A program made the position numbers and the translations under genes. The notes below the pieces were generated by a model that saw only the letters and a list, made by a program, of their open reading frames with translations, had not been told where the DNA came from and searched no databases. From Cepaea nemoralis (taxonomy: Eukaryota; Mollusca; Gastropoda; Stylommatophora; Helicidae), in NCBI GenBank assembly GCA_014155875.1, contig JACEFZ010027757.1, positions 124,001-188,000 on the forward strand: a stretch of 64,000 bases of DNA, given 5' to 3'. Position 1 is the first letter of the stretch. The number at the start of each line of letters is the position of its first letter. Shown piece after piece: positions 1 through 10,374 of the stretch.

Positions 1-168
1 AAGTGTCCTTTGCTGTCAGGTGACTTCGAAAGTACTTGTAATTAACATCCCCAAGTCAAGGATGACAGGTCCAGCTATCTGGTGTAGGGGTTGAACCGCT
101 TACCTCGGCATTAGCATACCAGATATTTAAGAACATGCATTCTTATCCATCCGGCCATGTGGACCTGT
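1..168 (-). repeat. SINE4 copy, tRNA-derived, cut by the window edge
   Basis: The right side read on the minus strand is a tRNA-like head: an A-box-like stretch in a Leu/Ser-like context (atggccggatggataag) and a B-box-like ggttcaaccc. The body (ccccaagtcaaggatgacag and flank) recurs at 33218-33390 (+), 46030-46215 (-) and 56820-57000 (-), so this is a dispersed family. Other copies extend further on the side that is cut off here at base 1. Confidence 0.75.
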
Positions 169-174
169 ATGTGT

Positions 175-703
175 GACAGATTGAGCTCATTCAAAAAGTC
201 GACCAAGTTGTAGAGGAAAAACGCTGTTTCACAATTTCAGATCTTTCTACAGAATTTCCACAAATTTCTAGGACTAGTCTGTTTTGAATTGTCACAGAGA
301 AGTTAGGTTACCACAAATTCCTTGTCATCCTTGTCCACCCTCATCATGCACAACTTTACGCCCATCTCTGAATTTCCTGCACTATTCCCTCACAGAACTG
401 TCACTCATAATGTTATCATTGTACAGACAACACAATCAACGATTAATCTTGGCTGCATTGTGACCTTCTGCTTGAAGAAAATGAAACACACCACAAATTT
501 CACAGCTGGTGGGAAAGGCAATAACAGTGTCCATGTTTATTTGTTCACGATTTGTGAACCACAGAACAAATGTGACTGCAGGTTGATGTGTAGTGAGCTA
601 AACAACTACTGAATGATGCTAGCAATGAACCGTGTCACTATGGTAACCGATTTATTATTACCAGTCAATCTGTGGTTAATTTTGGAATAGCCCTCGTATA
701 TAC
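175..703. mobile_element. Rearranged mariner transposase remnant (two pieces in opposite orientation)
   Basis: On the minus strand from about 560 to 321 the sequence translates to the N-terminal helix-turn-helix region of a mariner/SETMAR-type transposase (HNAAKINR, NIMSDSSVRE, KFRDGRKVVHDE), with in-frame stops after INR, after VRE and near the end. On the plus strand from 184 to 318 it translates to the next part of the same protein (QKVDQVVEEKRCFTISDLS, FPQISRTSLF, stop, IVTEKLGY). In an intact element both lie on one strand, so one piece is inverted or two copies are joined. A mariner-like terminal sequence (tatacgagggctattc, minus strand) marks the outer end near 703. The catalytic DDD part is absent. 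Confidence 0.75.
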
Positions 704-904
704 TAAACACTGTTCAACTCACTGACTACCACAAGCCACAGACAGAGACAAACCCCATGCCAGTACATAATCCAAATTGTGTGGAAACTAATTCAAATTG
801 TTCCGATATCATCAGAAATATATATCATATACTAGACACTGGAAAGCACTAGCTGATTGTGTAGGCACATCACCCATTGATACATATAAATGCTGCTTTG
901 ATGA

Positions 905-1287
905 GATTATATATTAGTTTCTGACCTCCATATTGGTGAGATTGTAGATCAGTTTCTGAAATGCTTGTTGGCGAGGTTAAAGGTTAGTTTCTGAATGTAG
1001 TTTTGTGAGATTACAGATTAGTTTCTGACATCCATAATGGTGAGATTACAGATTAGTTTCAGACATTCACATTTGTGAGATTACAGATTAGTTTCTGACC
1101 TCCATATTAGTGAGGTTAAAGATTAGTTTCTGACATCCATATTGGTGAGGTTAAAGATTAGTTTCTGACATTCATATTGGTGAGGTTAAAGATTAGTTTC
1201 TGACCTCCATATTGGTGAGGTTAAAGATTAGTTTCTGACCTCCATATTGGTGAGGTTAAAGATTAGTTTCTGACATCCATATTGGTG
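905..1287. repeat. 35-bp minisatellite, left part
   Basis: Imperfect direct repeats of 35 bp containing gattagtttctgac and ccatattggtgag. Units differ mainly by ac/cc and by gaggttaaa versus gagattaca. The array is broken by a SINE1 insertion at about 1288 and continues on its other side. No coding potential. Confidence 0.93.
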
Positions 1288-1525
1288 AACCGAGGGGTTA
1301 GCAGCTTTCTCTGTAACACTGAATACACTCGTGGTTGACGTGAGCGCACAAGAATTTGAAGCGGTTTGAGTCGCGCCAGTGACTTATGAGAATATGGAGC
1401 CGGTCGCTCAGAAAGTCGTGGCGTGCTGATGAGCGTAATCTAGCCTAGGAATCAACATACAGCTGAAAGATGCTGATGTTAACCGCAATATCCTGAAACA
1501 GGATGGAAACGCAGAAAAAAAAAGA
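1288..1525 (+). repeat. SINE1 copy inserted in the 35-bp minisatellite
   Basis: The body matches the SINE1 family (gagccggtcgctcagaaag, atcaacatacagctgaaaga, then a short A-rich tail), with a divergent tRNA-like 5' part (cgaggggttagcagc; ggtttgagtcgc). The first bases of the head seen in other copies are missing, so it is 5'-truncated or rearranged. The minisatellite resumes straight after the tail, so the insertion is younger than the array. Confidence 0.85.
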
Positions 1526-2175
1526 GATTAGATTCTGCCCTCCATATTGGTGAGGTTAAAGATTAGTTTCTGACCTCCATATTGGTGAGATTACAGATTA
1601 GTTTCTGACCTCCATACTGGTGAGGTTAAAGATTAGTTTCTGACATCCATATTGGTGAGATTACAGATTAGTTTCTGACCTCCATATTCGTGAGGTTAAA
1701 GATTAGTTTCTGACATCCATATTGGTGAGGTTACAGATTAGTTTCTGACCTCCATGTTGGTGAGGTTATAGATTAGTTTCTGAAATCCATATTGGTGAGA
1801 TTACAGATTAGTTTCTGACATCCATTCTGGTGAGGTTAAAGATTAGTTTCTGACCTCCATATTGGTGAGGTTAAAGATTAGTTTCTGACATCCATATTGG
1901 TGAGATTACAGATTAGTTTCTGACCTCCATATTGATAAGGTTATAGATTAGTTTCTGGCATACACATTTGTGTGATTACAGATTAGTTTCTGACCTCCAT
2001 ATTGGTGAGGTTAAAGGTTAGTTTCTGAAATCCATATTGGTGAGGGTAAAGATTAGTTTCTGCCTTACACATTTGTGTGATTATAGATTAGTTTCTGATC
2101 TCCATATTGGTGAGGTTATAGATTAGTTTATGAAATCCATATTGGTGAGATTGCAGATTAGTTTCTAACATCCAT
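1526..2175. repeat. 35-bp minisatellite, right part
   Basis: Continuation of the 35-bp repeat after the SINE, with about 18 more units of increasing divergence toward 2175. Variant units carry cacatttgtgtgatta in place of the usual ccatattggtgaggtta. Confidence 0.93.
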
Positions 2176-2233
2176 ATACAACATTACACCATTGTTACCC
2201 AAACATGGAAACTAGACAAAGCAGAAAAGGAAA

Positions 2234-2425
2234 GCTCAGAAGCCACATGGTTAGATCCCAGCATATGGTTTAGAACTGTTCCCAGAACCAGTGGTGTTTA
2301 ATGATATCACACATCAACCTGATCTCAGGCTCAGAAGCCACATGGTTAGATCCCAACATATGATTGGGAAGTGTTCCCAGAAGCAGTGGTGTCTAATGAT
2401 ATCATACAAACCCCTGATCTCTAGG
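2234..2425. repeat. Two-copy 97-bp direct repeat
   Basis: The segment beginning gctcagaagccacatggtta occurs at 2234 and again at 2331, with about 85-90 percent similarity by eye. 2426-2815 holds no feature I recognise. Confidence 0.8.
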
Positions 2426-2818
2426 GTAGTGAGATCGATACCTAGTATTTTCTTACAATGGTGAAACACAAGAGGTCCCGCGTGCAAGTTATGCATGTCA
2501 AAAATCATAGGGCAGATGGAAATGCCAAAAATTGTTAGGAAAGAAATACTATCCATGAGTAGTTAGAGCCCATTACATCGGATAGAATCTGTTGGGATGA
2601 AGCAAACTTTACACAAATGAATGCCAGAGTTGGACACTGTCACCTTGGAGATGTGTAACTCGAAATGGGAATGAAGAATGGTCACTGAGTTTGTGTTGTA
2701 AACAAATAGTCACAGTATGTTTATTTCTACGCAAACACTTTTGGTGACCTATAATCTTATATCTATCAGTAACACAGTAAGCATGAGCAAGTGTGTGTAT
2801 CTGCCAGCATCTCTCTCA

Positions 2819-3058
<240 letters not shown>

Positions 3059-3255
3059 ATAGTATACATAAGTATAAGAAAATTTAGATACAAAATATGT
3101 ATATTTGAGTGTTTATGGACACATACACACACATACTGAATGTATCCATATGTACAATGATGTGTGGAGAGAGAGAAGAGATAGAGGATGAAAGAAGATC
3201 ATGAGAGAGACAAAGTGAGAGACAGTGAGAATGTGCGAGAAAGTATAGAGAGAAT

Positions 3256-3267
3256 GACAGACAGACA

Positions 3268-3298
<31 letters not shown>
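3256..3298. repeat. (GACA)n/(GGCA)n microsatellite
   Basis: GACA repeats followed by seven GGCA repeats. The surrounding 3060-3255 is AT/GA-rich low-complexity DNA, and 3300-3690 shows nothing recognisable. Confidence 0.9.
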
Positions 3299-3694
3299 TA
3301 TGCATATGATAACATTATTCATGTGTCTTATGGCTCTGACACAAAAACAGCAAAACTTCAACAACCAGATGGAACAAAGAAAGCATTTACATGAAGCACA
3401 TGCTTCAGAAATACCAATGCCACTTCCACAAATAGACTAGACAATAAATAAATGCACAATCAATTCCTCACAACAACATGATTTTAGCGATTCCAACAAA
3501 AGAAACAGTAAACAAACTGGCGCAATCATCAACAGTACGACACATTAATTATAGCAACATGTTACGTGGGATGGCAGACGGCAAAGCAGAGATTTCAAAT
3601 GTCAAAAACTTTGGTCTGGTGTTCAGTGCACTGATGAAGCCGTGAAACAAGTTACTGTTTTCATGCCTATTAAGTTTACAATAGATAAGGCATG

Positions 3695-3880
3695 TTCAAG
3701 CCCAGGTCTTTCTGATCCCTTTGTCTGAATGGCTTGACCACAGGGCGTAATCAAGACAAAAACACTGAGCTGATCCACGACTCTGGTGATCAAGTGAGAT
3801 GGCGTACCATGACTGCTCATAATTATCGGCATGGAACATGATGGTGATGATGATGTTGATGCAATGATTATGATGATGGA
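3695..3880 (+). mobile_element. LINE H 3' end with (GAT)n tail
   Basis: Matches the 3' end shared with 20270-20405, 31790-32035, 22160-22380 (-), 36295-36490 (-) and 52571-52790 (-): actctggtgatcaagtgaga and ttatcggcatggaacatgat. In translation the family's C-terminus has a W-x-x-M-T-x-H-x-x-R-H-G-T pattern. It ends in GATGAT-type repeats, which resume at 6598 beyond LINE A. Confidence 0.65.
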
Positions 3881-3892
3881 CAAACGAATGAA

Positions 3893-6597
3893 CAAACAAA
3901 CTTTATTTTCAAAGGGTTATGAATTGGGCACGCAGGTCCGTCTGACATTCTGCTCTTCTTCTCTATTTCCTCTCATACATTATTTCATTCAACATAACTT
4001 ATGAAGCTAATCTTAGACAACAAATGAAAAATAAGTATTAAAATGCATGAAAAACTCAGGCAATGTTTAACATGGGCATTCAAAATACCTAAGGAAGGTG
4101 TAACATACCATACATATGGGAATGTTTTTTTTCTAGTTGTCGTTTGAGACAATTTTCCATTATTATTTTTTCTTTATGAGAGTATGTAGTCTGTACTGAG
4201 GTAGTGTTCAAACAGGTTGTGACTGTATGTATAGTGATTGGTGGTGTCCTTGACTTCTTGTGGAAGATTGTTCCACAATTGAGCGGCAGAGTATGCTAAG
4301 CTTGTTTTATATAAGTCTATCTTAGGTTTAGGGACATGAAGTATATTTAGTCGTTCACTATGTCTTGTGTTATATTTTAACAATGGCCAAAGGTAGCTTG
4401 GAGATTGAAATAGGATTTGAAATAGGAATTATTTTAGCCTTATTAAAAGGTAGGCATTTGTAGAGTGGCAGTAACTGAAGACGTTCATGTAGGTTAGAAT
4501 TGTCGGTAAGATCTTCACCATTAATTAAAGCAAACCTCTTTTCTGGAGTGAATAAAGGTGTTTTGTTATTGGTTTGAAGCATCCATCCCAGATTGTGGAG
4601 CAATAATCAATATGTGTTTGTATGTGGGAAGTATAGAATATTTTTCTTGTGTTTTCATCAAGGAAATTTTTTTATTTTGGCAAATTGGTATACTTTTTTG
4701 GCTATTTGTTTAACGAGAGCATGATCATGGGAGTTAAAGATTAGATTTTAATCAATGATCAGATCCAGAGCCTTGTGCTCAGTTACACTTTCTACAGGCG
4801 TGCTACCAACGTGTAGCTGAAGAGTTCTCTGCAAGTTTAGAGTGCGAATTCTTTGCCTGGTTGCTATTAACATAGATTTTGTTTTAGAAATATTAATTTG
4901 CATGCAGTTTGCATGACTCCAGTTAACTACACTGTTTATTTCCTGTTGCAAGGATGATTCTAGCACATTACAGTCTATAGCGCTTGTATATACTGTGCAG
5001 TATATACTGCAAATAGATCGCAGGATGATGAAAGATATAAGGAAAGATCATTTATATAAATGGCAAATAATAGAGGGCCAAGTAGAGACCCCTGATGTAC
5101 TCCAATGTTAGTGGTGAGGGCTTGAGATACAAATTTATTGTGTGATACTACTTGTTTTCTGTCTAATAAAAATGATTTTATTAATGTCACCATATTAAAG
5201 CTTACTTTCACTGTTTCTAGTTTATTAATTAGAATAGTATGATCTATCATATCGAATGCTTTTCTAAAGTCTATAAAACTGCTCCATATAGAGTATTGTT
5301 GTTAATATTTTGGTGCCAGTTTTCTATCATGTTTGTTAGGTCCGCATGACAAGAATATTTTGGCCGAAACCCTGACTGACTGTCAACTATTAGTTTGTGG
5401 CAAACTAAGTGTTCTAATGTTGTTTTGTGAATGTGCTTTTCTAGCAGTTTGGATAGTGAGGATAATATGGAAACTGGCCTATAGTTACTCATGAGACAAT
5501 AGTCTAATGAACCAGTTTTTAAATGATATACTTTAGCGATTTTAAAGGCTGATGGGAAGTGACCTTTGGTGAGACATTGATTGTATATGAAGGTTAGTGA
5601 CTCGCAGATGGCTGGTGTAGCTTAGCAAAGTATCCTATTACTTATTTTTTAGGTTACTGAGATGAGTAAATACTTCAGTGGTCGTCATTAGCAGTATGTT
5701 GGAGGGAATGTCTCTGTAGCATTTGTTCTCACAAAATGATGACAATAAAGATATGTCATGAGGAGAATCTGGTATTGCAGCCCTCAATTGGTTTATGTCG
5801 GATTGAAAGAAACTACTAAATTGATCACATGTAACCTGATTTGATGGTAGTGCTTGCTTGCTTGCTTGTGTTCGTTGGCTTGAGCTCCAACGCGAAGTCC
5901 TGTATGTCGGATGAAGGCATCCTGTTGTCCAACATCAGTGTGATGTTGTTACAGGACCTGAGGTTTGCGTGAGTATCCGTTGTCCCATGTCTGGCTTTTT
6001 GGTGTGCAGACTGGTGGTTCCTCACCATACAGGCAGACACTCTCCGACTTCAGAGGAAATTTGATGGTAATGATTGTGATGACCTGTGTTTGTTTGTCAA
6101 GGTATTAATTGCTTTCCATACATCTTTGGTGTTGGTTTTGTCTATTATGAAATTCTTAAAATAGTTTTTCTTTTCCTTTCGAATAACATATTGAACTTTG
6201 TTTCTCAGGCTACGGTACGTGGTTAGATCTCTATTTTTATGTGCCCTGTCCCGGTCTCTCATAATTTCAACTACCTCCTGGGTGATCCACGGGGGCTTAG
6301 TGTAATGTTTAACTTGAACCTCCTTAAATGGAACATGCTTATCAAATACATTTAGAAAGGTCTTCATCCAATGGTCCAGAGCATCGTCTGGGTCAGGAAG
6401 CTGGTAAACATAGTCCAGAGATGAGTTCAGCAAGTCTTGTAAAAAGATATCTTGATTGAAATTATTATAATTTCTATATTTTATACTTATGTGTTTGTGT
6501 TTCGGAGTTTTGGTACCTTTTTTCGACTAGCGTGCAACATACCTGGTAGTGACTGCTCATTGTATTAATAGGCACAGTACATTCTGTGATGTTGTCA
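3893..6597 (-). pseudogene. LINE A: 5'-truncated, inactivated non-LTR retrotransposon
   Basis: Minus-strand pieces in protein order: the last bit of the endonuclease and the linker (about 6597-6050; PPWITQEVVEIMRDRDRAHK), RT fingers (5492-5271; SNYRPVSILSSLSKLLEKH, GFRPKYSC), RT palm (5250-4990; HQGSLLGPLLFAIYINDL), thumb (4966-4370) and a C-terminal tail (4383-4174; SLAYSAAQLWNNLPQEVK). This is a jockey/CR1-like layout. The catalytic FADD box reads FAVY, several stops and frameshifts separate the pieces, and most of the endonuclease is missing. An AATAAA followed by a T/G-rich stretch near 3893-3910 (minus) marks the 3' end. The 5' end stops at a GAT microsatellite. Confidence 0.85.
5850..6058 (-). 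repeat. SINE-like insertion in LINE A with an 11-bp TSD
   Basis: A 209-bp insert is flanked by a perfect direct repeat ATTTGATGGTA (5839-5849 and 6059-6069), and the LINE A coding frame resumes on both sides. On the minus strand it begins cggagagtgtctgcctgtat and ends in (CAAG)n repeats, suggesting a retroposon with a simple-repeat tail. No other copy was noticed in this window. Confidence 0.8.
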
Positions 6598-6714
6598 GCA
6601 CATGATGATGATGATGGTGATAATGATGATGATGATGGTGATGACGATGATAGTGATGATCATGGTGATGTTAGTGATGACGATGATGATGATGATGATT
6701 ATGATTGTGATGAC

Positions 6715-6770
<56 letters not shown>

Positions 6771-6772
6771 CC
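6598..6772. repeat. (GAT)n trinucleotide microsatellite
   Basis: GAT/GAC repeats, becoming a pure run at the right end. The poly-Asp, poly-Met and poly-Ile open frames over it are artefacts. It probably began as the tail of LINE H at 3695-3880, now separated by LINE A. Confidence 0.95.
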
Positions 6773-6849
6773 ACAAGGGCGGATGATGACATATACATAA
6801 AATGAAACCTGTACTACACCCATCGTTAATTTTTTTAAATATATAAGTT

Positions 6850-7090
6850 CACAAGGAGCATTTTGCCGAGTGGCTAGTATACCAATCTCCCATTCAGGAG
6901 ACCCCAGGTCAAATCCTCGCTAAGGTAATGGATTTGTTTTCTTCTGTCCTGTCAAAATAAAAATCCTAACTTGCAGTTTGTGGCCACTGCCCAAGCCAGG
7001 AGGCCTTAATTCCCCAGGCTCAAGACCCTCCCCCCTTCCTCCCAGTCCTACAATGCAAGGTACTTTAGGCAGTAATGACACTTTTTTTAT
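6850..7090 (+). repeat. SINE6 copy, tRNA-derived
   Basis: A tRNA-like head with an A-box-like ttgccgagtggcta and a B-box-like aggtcaaatcc, then a body with tgtggccactgcccaagcca and caatgcaaggtactttaggc. The body recurs at 8840-8975 (ggtgactgcactagccaggc; ccacaaggtactataggcag), which defines the family. Confidence 0.75.
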
Positions 7091-7129
7091 ATACAGGTCC
7101 CACTTGTCACCATGGGGGTATGAAGGAAG

Positions 7130-7920
7130 TTATTAAAAATTAGGCTTTACAACCAACATTAATGTAAAACCCATTTTCAATTACGTGTCTAGTCCAATAT
7201 GAAGTAATACCCTTTATTATTAAGTTTCCGTAACAATATGAATATAATCCCCACTACTATTACATTTCCTAACCAACAAGATATGCATAGGTGGCCATGG
7301 TTCGCCATCTCACACAATCAACAGTCTTCGTGTTTGATAGGTGATGCAGTCAATACCATACCGGCCACTTATACTTCCCAGAAGATTTTCTGTTGCCCAT
7401 TTTAGGTTGGGTACCTGGGGGGCCGCCGGTCTCCGTGGCGATGAAGTTGCAGACGCGATTCATAATGCCGCTTACCAGCATTTGAAACACAGCGGTGACC
7501 GAATTGGCAGCAGACCGTGTCACGCTGGTTTTAACGTGTTGGTATGGGAGCCGGTTGTTCAGAAAGCAATGGCAAACTACTGAACGTAAAAACTTGCCAA
7601 GACATCAACAACGGCAGTAAAATGCTGGTGTTGACTGCAACATCCTGTAAGGGATGTGCAACTTTCAAAGAAAAAAAGAACCAACAAGATATATAAAACT
7701 TACTACTATTAAGTTTCCGAAACAACATTAATACAACACCCATTACTATTTCATTTCTGACAAAAATAAATATAAAACCTATTGCTAAATTTCCAAACCA
7801 ACATAATATAAAACCTATTATTAATATTAAACTTCTGAACCAAAATAAATATAAAATCTATTACTATTAAGTTTCCAAAACAACATGAATAGAAACCCTC
7901 TTACTATTACTGAATAGAAA
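7130..7920. repeat. Degenerate AT-rich tandem repeat (about 40-48 bp)
   Basis: Repeated motifs actattaagtttcc, aaccaacat and aatataaaaccc on both sides of an insertion at 7285-7678. The duplicated 14-mer AACCAACAAGATAT at 7271-7284 and 7679-7692 is either the insertion's TSD or two array units. Confidence 0.75.
7425..7678 (+). repeat. SINE1 copy
   Basis: Begins gccgccggtctccgtggcga and carries gagccggttgttcagaaagc, aatggcaaactactga, tgctggtgttgactgcaac and an A-rich tail. 7285-7424, just upstream, resembles the minus-strand LINE H end (ggtggccatggttcgccatc), so the inserted block is compound. Confidence 0.88.
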
Positions 7921-8136
7921 TTTCATAGCTCTCCAGACAGTCCCATTGGTACTCAGTTTCCCTTTTAATTGGTAAAGACTAAAGATTATGAATACTTACT
8001 GCTCCTCCATTACACTTTATATTCACGTCCACTGATCTCTCCATTGTCCCTTCCACTAGCCTCTCAATTTATCCATTTGTGTGACCTCTTCATTTTTCCT
8101 CTCACTAACCTCTCCAGTTCTCCTTTCACCAGCCTT

Positions 8137-8470
8137 CCCCCCCCCCCCCCCCAAAGCCTCTTTATTTCTCATTCCAATAGTTGCTCCATTTCTCCTTTCT
8201 GCCAGTGCAATATTTGAATTCATATCCTAGTAGTCTATGAGATTTCTTCTTCCAACTGCCTCTCCAGTTTTCAATCCAATAACCTCTAAATGTCTCCTTC
8301 TCCTAGGCTAACAACTGCTCCTTCCTCTAGCCTAACAATTTCTCCTTCCCCTTGCATAACAATTTCTCTTTTCCCCCACCCTAATAATTTCTCTTTCCCA
8401 CAGCCTAACAATTTCTCCTACCCCCAGCCTAACAATTTCTCCTTCCCTTAGCCTAACAATTTCTTCTTTC
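8137..8470. repeat. Poly-C run and pyrimidine-rich tandem repeat
   Basis: A poly-C run of 16 at 8137-8152, then repeats of a roughly 33-bp unit with cctaacaatttctccttccc from 8300 to 8470. 7921-8136 is pyrimidine-rich with no gene. Confidence 0.7.
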
Positions 8471-8474
8471 CCTC

Positions 8475-8640
8475 ATCATCATCATCAAGTGTCATGCCGG
8501 CTGGCGTAGACGTTCATGAATTTCCACAGATCTAGGTCTTTGGTTTTCTGGATCAACTCTGCTGCTGATATTCCTCCATGCCACCGTCTCAATCCATCCA
8601 ACATCATTTCTCTCGGTTTTCCTCTCCCTCTCTTCTTTTT
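8475..8640 (-). mobile_element. LINE J 3'-end fragment (diverged)
   Basis: Begins with a CATCATCATC tail (minus-strand GATG), then agtgtcatgccggctggc, as in 17335-17560 and 46628-46990. Minus-strand translation gives the RGRPR-like basic C-terminus typical of several LINE ORF2 proteins. This is the most diverged of the three copies. Confidence 0.5.
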
Positions 8641-8839
8641 TTCTATTTTTCTTGAATTTGTTTATCTACCTTCAAAACCTTTATTAAGTCTCATGTTCTT
8701 AACCACTTTTTTTTCTTCAGTCTCACTTTTATTAGTACACATAATTCTCCTTTCCCTAGCCTAACAATTTCTTCTTCCACTGGCCTCTCCATGACTCCTA
8801 TCCCCGGCCTCTTCGTGTCTTCTTTTTACCTATGCTATG

Positions 8840-9165
8840 GATTTTTTTCTGACGGGGCCAAACTGAAAAACCATAAACTGCACATCTCGTGGTGACTGCA
8901 CTAGCCAGGCAGCCCTTAATTCCTCAGGCTCAAGACCCTTTGTAATACACCACAAGGTACTATAGGCAGGAGATGACAGTAAAAGTAAGTTTTCTTTCCT
9001 AACAAGTGTGCCAGGGCAGTGATCTGAAGGCCTGCTCTTTGTGATTTCCAGCTGCCATGGAATTGTTTAAGTGTGCAACCTGTACATGAAGCCTCCTATG
9101 TTTCACCTGTATACGAGAGAGCAAAGTGTCTGACCTCACTACCCAAGATTTCAGGGAACACCTAT
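8840..9165. repeat. SINE6 body fragment and a SINE3-like fragment
   Basis: 8840-8985 matches the SINE6 body. 9005-9165 (tgccagggcagtgatctgaa; ctgccatggaattgtttaag; ctcactacccaagatttcag) resembles 59825-60090 and, more weakly, the SINE3 body at 19200-19330 and 27240-27370. Both are truncated. Confidence 0.5.
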
Positions 9166-9412
9166 ATTGCACTCACGCATGCACGCATGCACACACACAC
9201 ATATATATATATATATAAAATTATACATAGTTTCAAGATGGATTTAGAAGTGATAGATTATGTACACATGACAGTAAGAGAAGCAGGACTCATGGCTTAC
9301 GAAAGATAAAAAATTTTGAAACACTTTGAAATACTGTTAGTAGTTATTTTTTGTTATTGTTATGATGGGGACACGTTTTTCACAGGACATAAACATGATG
9401 AAGCAACTAGAG

Positions 9413-9812
9413 CAGTGGTTCTCAACCTTTTTTGGCCCGTGCTCCCCCTTCACCATATTTTCAGAACGTCATCCCCCCTTTCATATTTCCTACCTAAAAA
9501 TTTGGCCCGTGCCCCTTCTCCATATTTTCAGAACGTCATCCCCCCCCCCCCGCCCTTTTCGTATTTCCTACCTAAAAATCCCCCCCCCCCCTAACACAGT
9601 ATACGTAATAATGGAATGGAAGCACATACTAAAATATGTCTAGACATCCACATAAAACGTGACTTGTGGGTCTACTTACTTTATAAAATGAATTTTAGAA
9701 GGGTGAGACGTACAGAACCATAAAGTATGAAGGGAAACACAAGATCAAGTAATCAGTTCTTGTATTAACGCGATCTTGTAATAATTTTCATTCCCCCCTG
9801 GAAACCCCAAGA

Positions 9813-9845
<33 letters not shown>

Positions 9846-9870
9846 ATTCCCCATCAGTTGAGAACCACTG
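9413..9870. mobile_element. hAT-type MITE with an 8-bp TSD
   Basis: The terminal inverted repeats start CAGTGGTTCTCAAC and end GTTGAGAACCACTG, and the element is flanked by the perfect 8-bp duplication AACTAGAG (9405-9412 and 9871-9878), as expected for the hAT superfamily. The 458-bp interior is non-coding and contains C-rich runs and a 30-bp poly-G (9815-9844). Short internal duplications (catattttcagaacgtcatc) are visible near 9460 and 9520. Confidence 0.9.
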
Positions 9871-9894
9871 AACTAGAGACTACAGAGATAATTC

Positions 9895-10374
9895 AGATCT
9901 CATCTCATCTCATCATGTTCCTCTTGAACCTTGCGGTGTCGAGGTGAAGTATAAACAGCGGGAGAGTGCTTCTTGTACGATATTCCCATGGACTCTCCTA
10001 TTCCCCGCATCCATCGTTTACGTGGTCGGCCTCTTCCTCTGCTTCCTTCTGGTCTGTACATCAATGCTTGTTGTGGTATACTGTTAATTGGTAACCTACT
10101 TACATGGCCAAACCATTTGACTTGCTGCCTTCTAATAAAATCTAGTGCAGCTATAACCCCCACTTTAGTCCCGATCTCTTCATTTCTGATCTTATCTCTT
10201 CTTGATACATTGAGTATTCTTCTCAGGAATCTCATTTCTGTTGTTGGGATGTTTCTTTTCTCTTTTTCTGTCTTTGTCCAGGTTTGGCATTGATAACATA
10301 GAGTTGGTAGGAAGATTGTGTTGTAAAGTGCTTTCTTAATAGTTATTGATACATGTTTGTTCTTTAATATTGGT
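9895..10374 (-). pseudogene. LINE B, 3' half (split by LINE C)
   Basis: An open minus-strand frame (10400-9900) reads into LINE B's C-terminal domain: KKALYNTIFLPTLCYQCQTW, RFLRRILNVSRRDKIRNEEI, WFGHVSRLPINSIPQQAL, GRGRPRKRW. The 3' end has ATGAG repeats (catctcatctcatctcatc on the plus strand). Other copies at 60125-60400 (-) and 61155-62345 (+) have the same C-terminus and tail. The protein continues at 14831-16120 on the same strand; the copy at 61.8-62.0 kb shows the two parts are normally adjacent. Confidence 0.9.

Noticed and set aside
322..612. Plus-strand 96-codon ORF
   Set aside because: It is the antisense shadow of a mariner transposase N-terminal region read on the minus strand.
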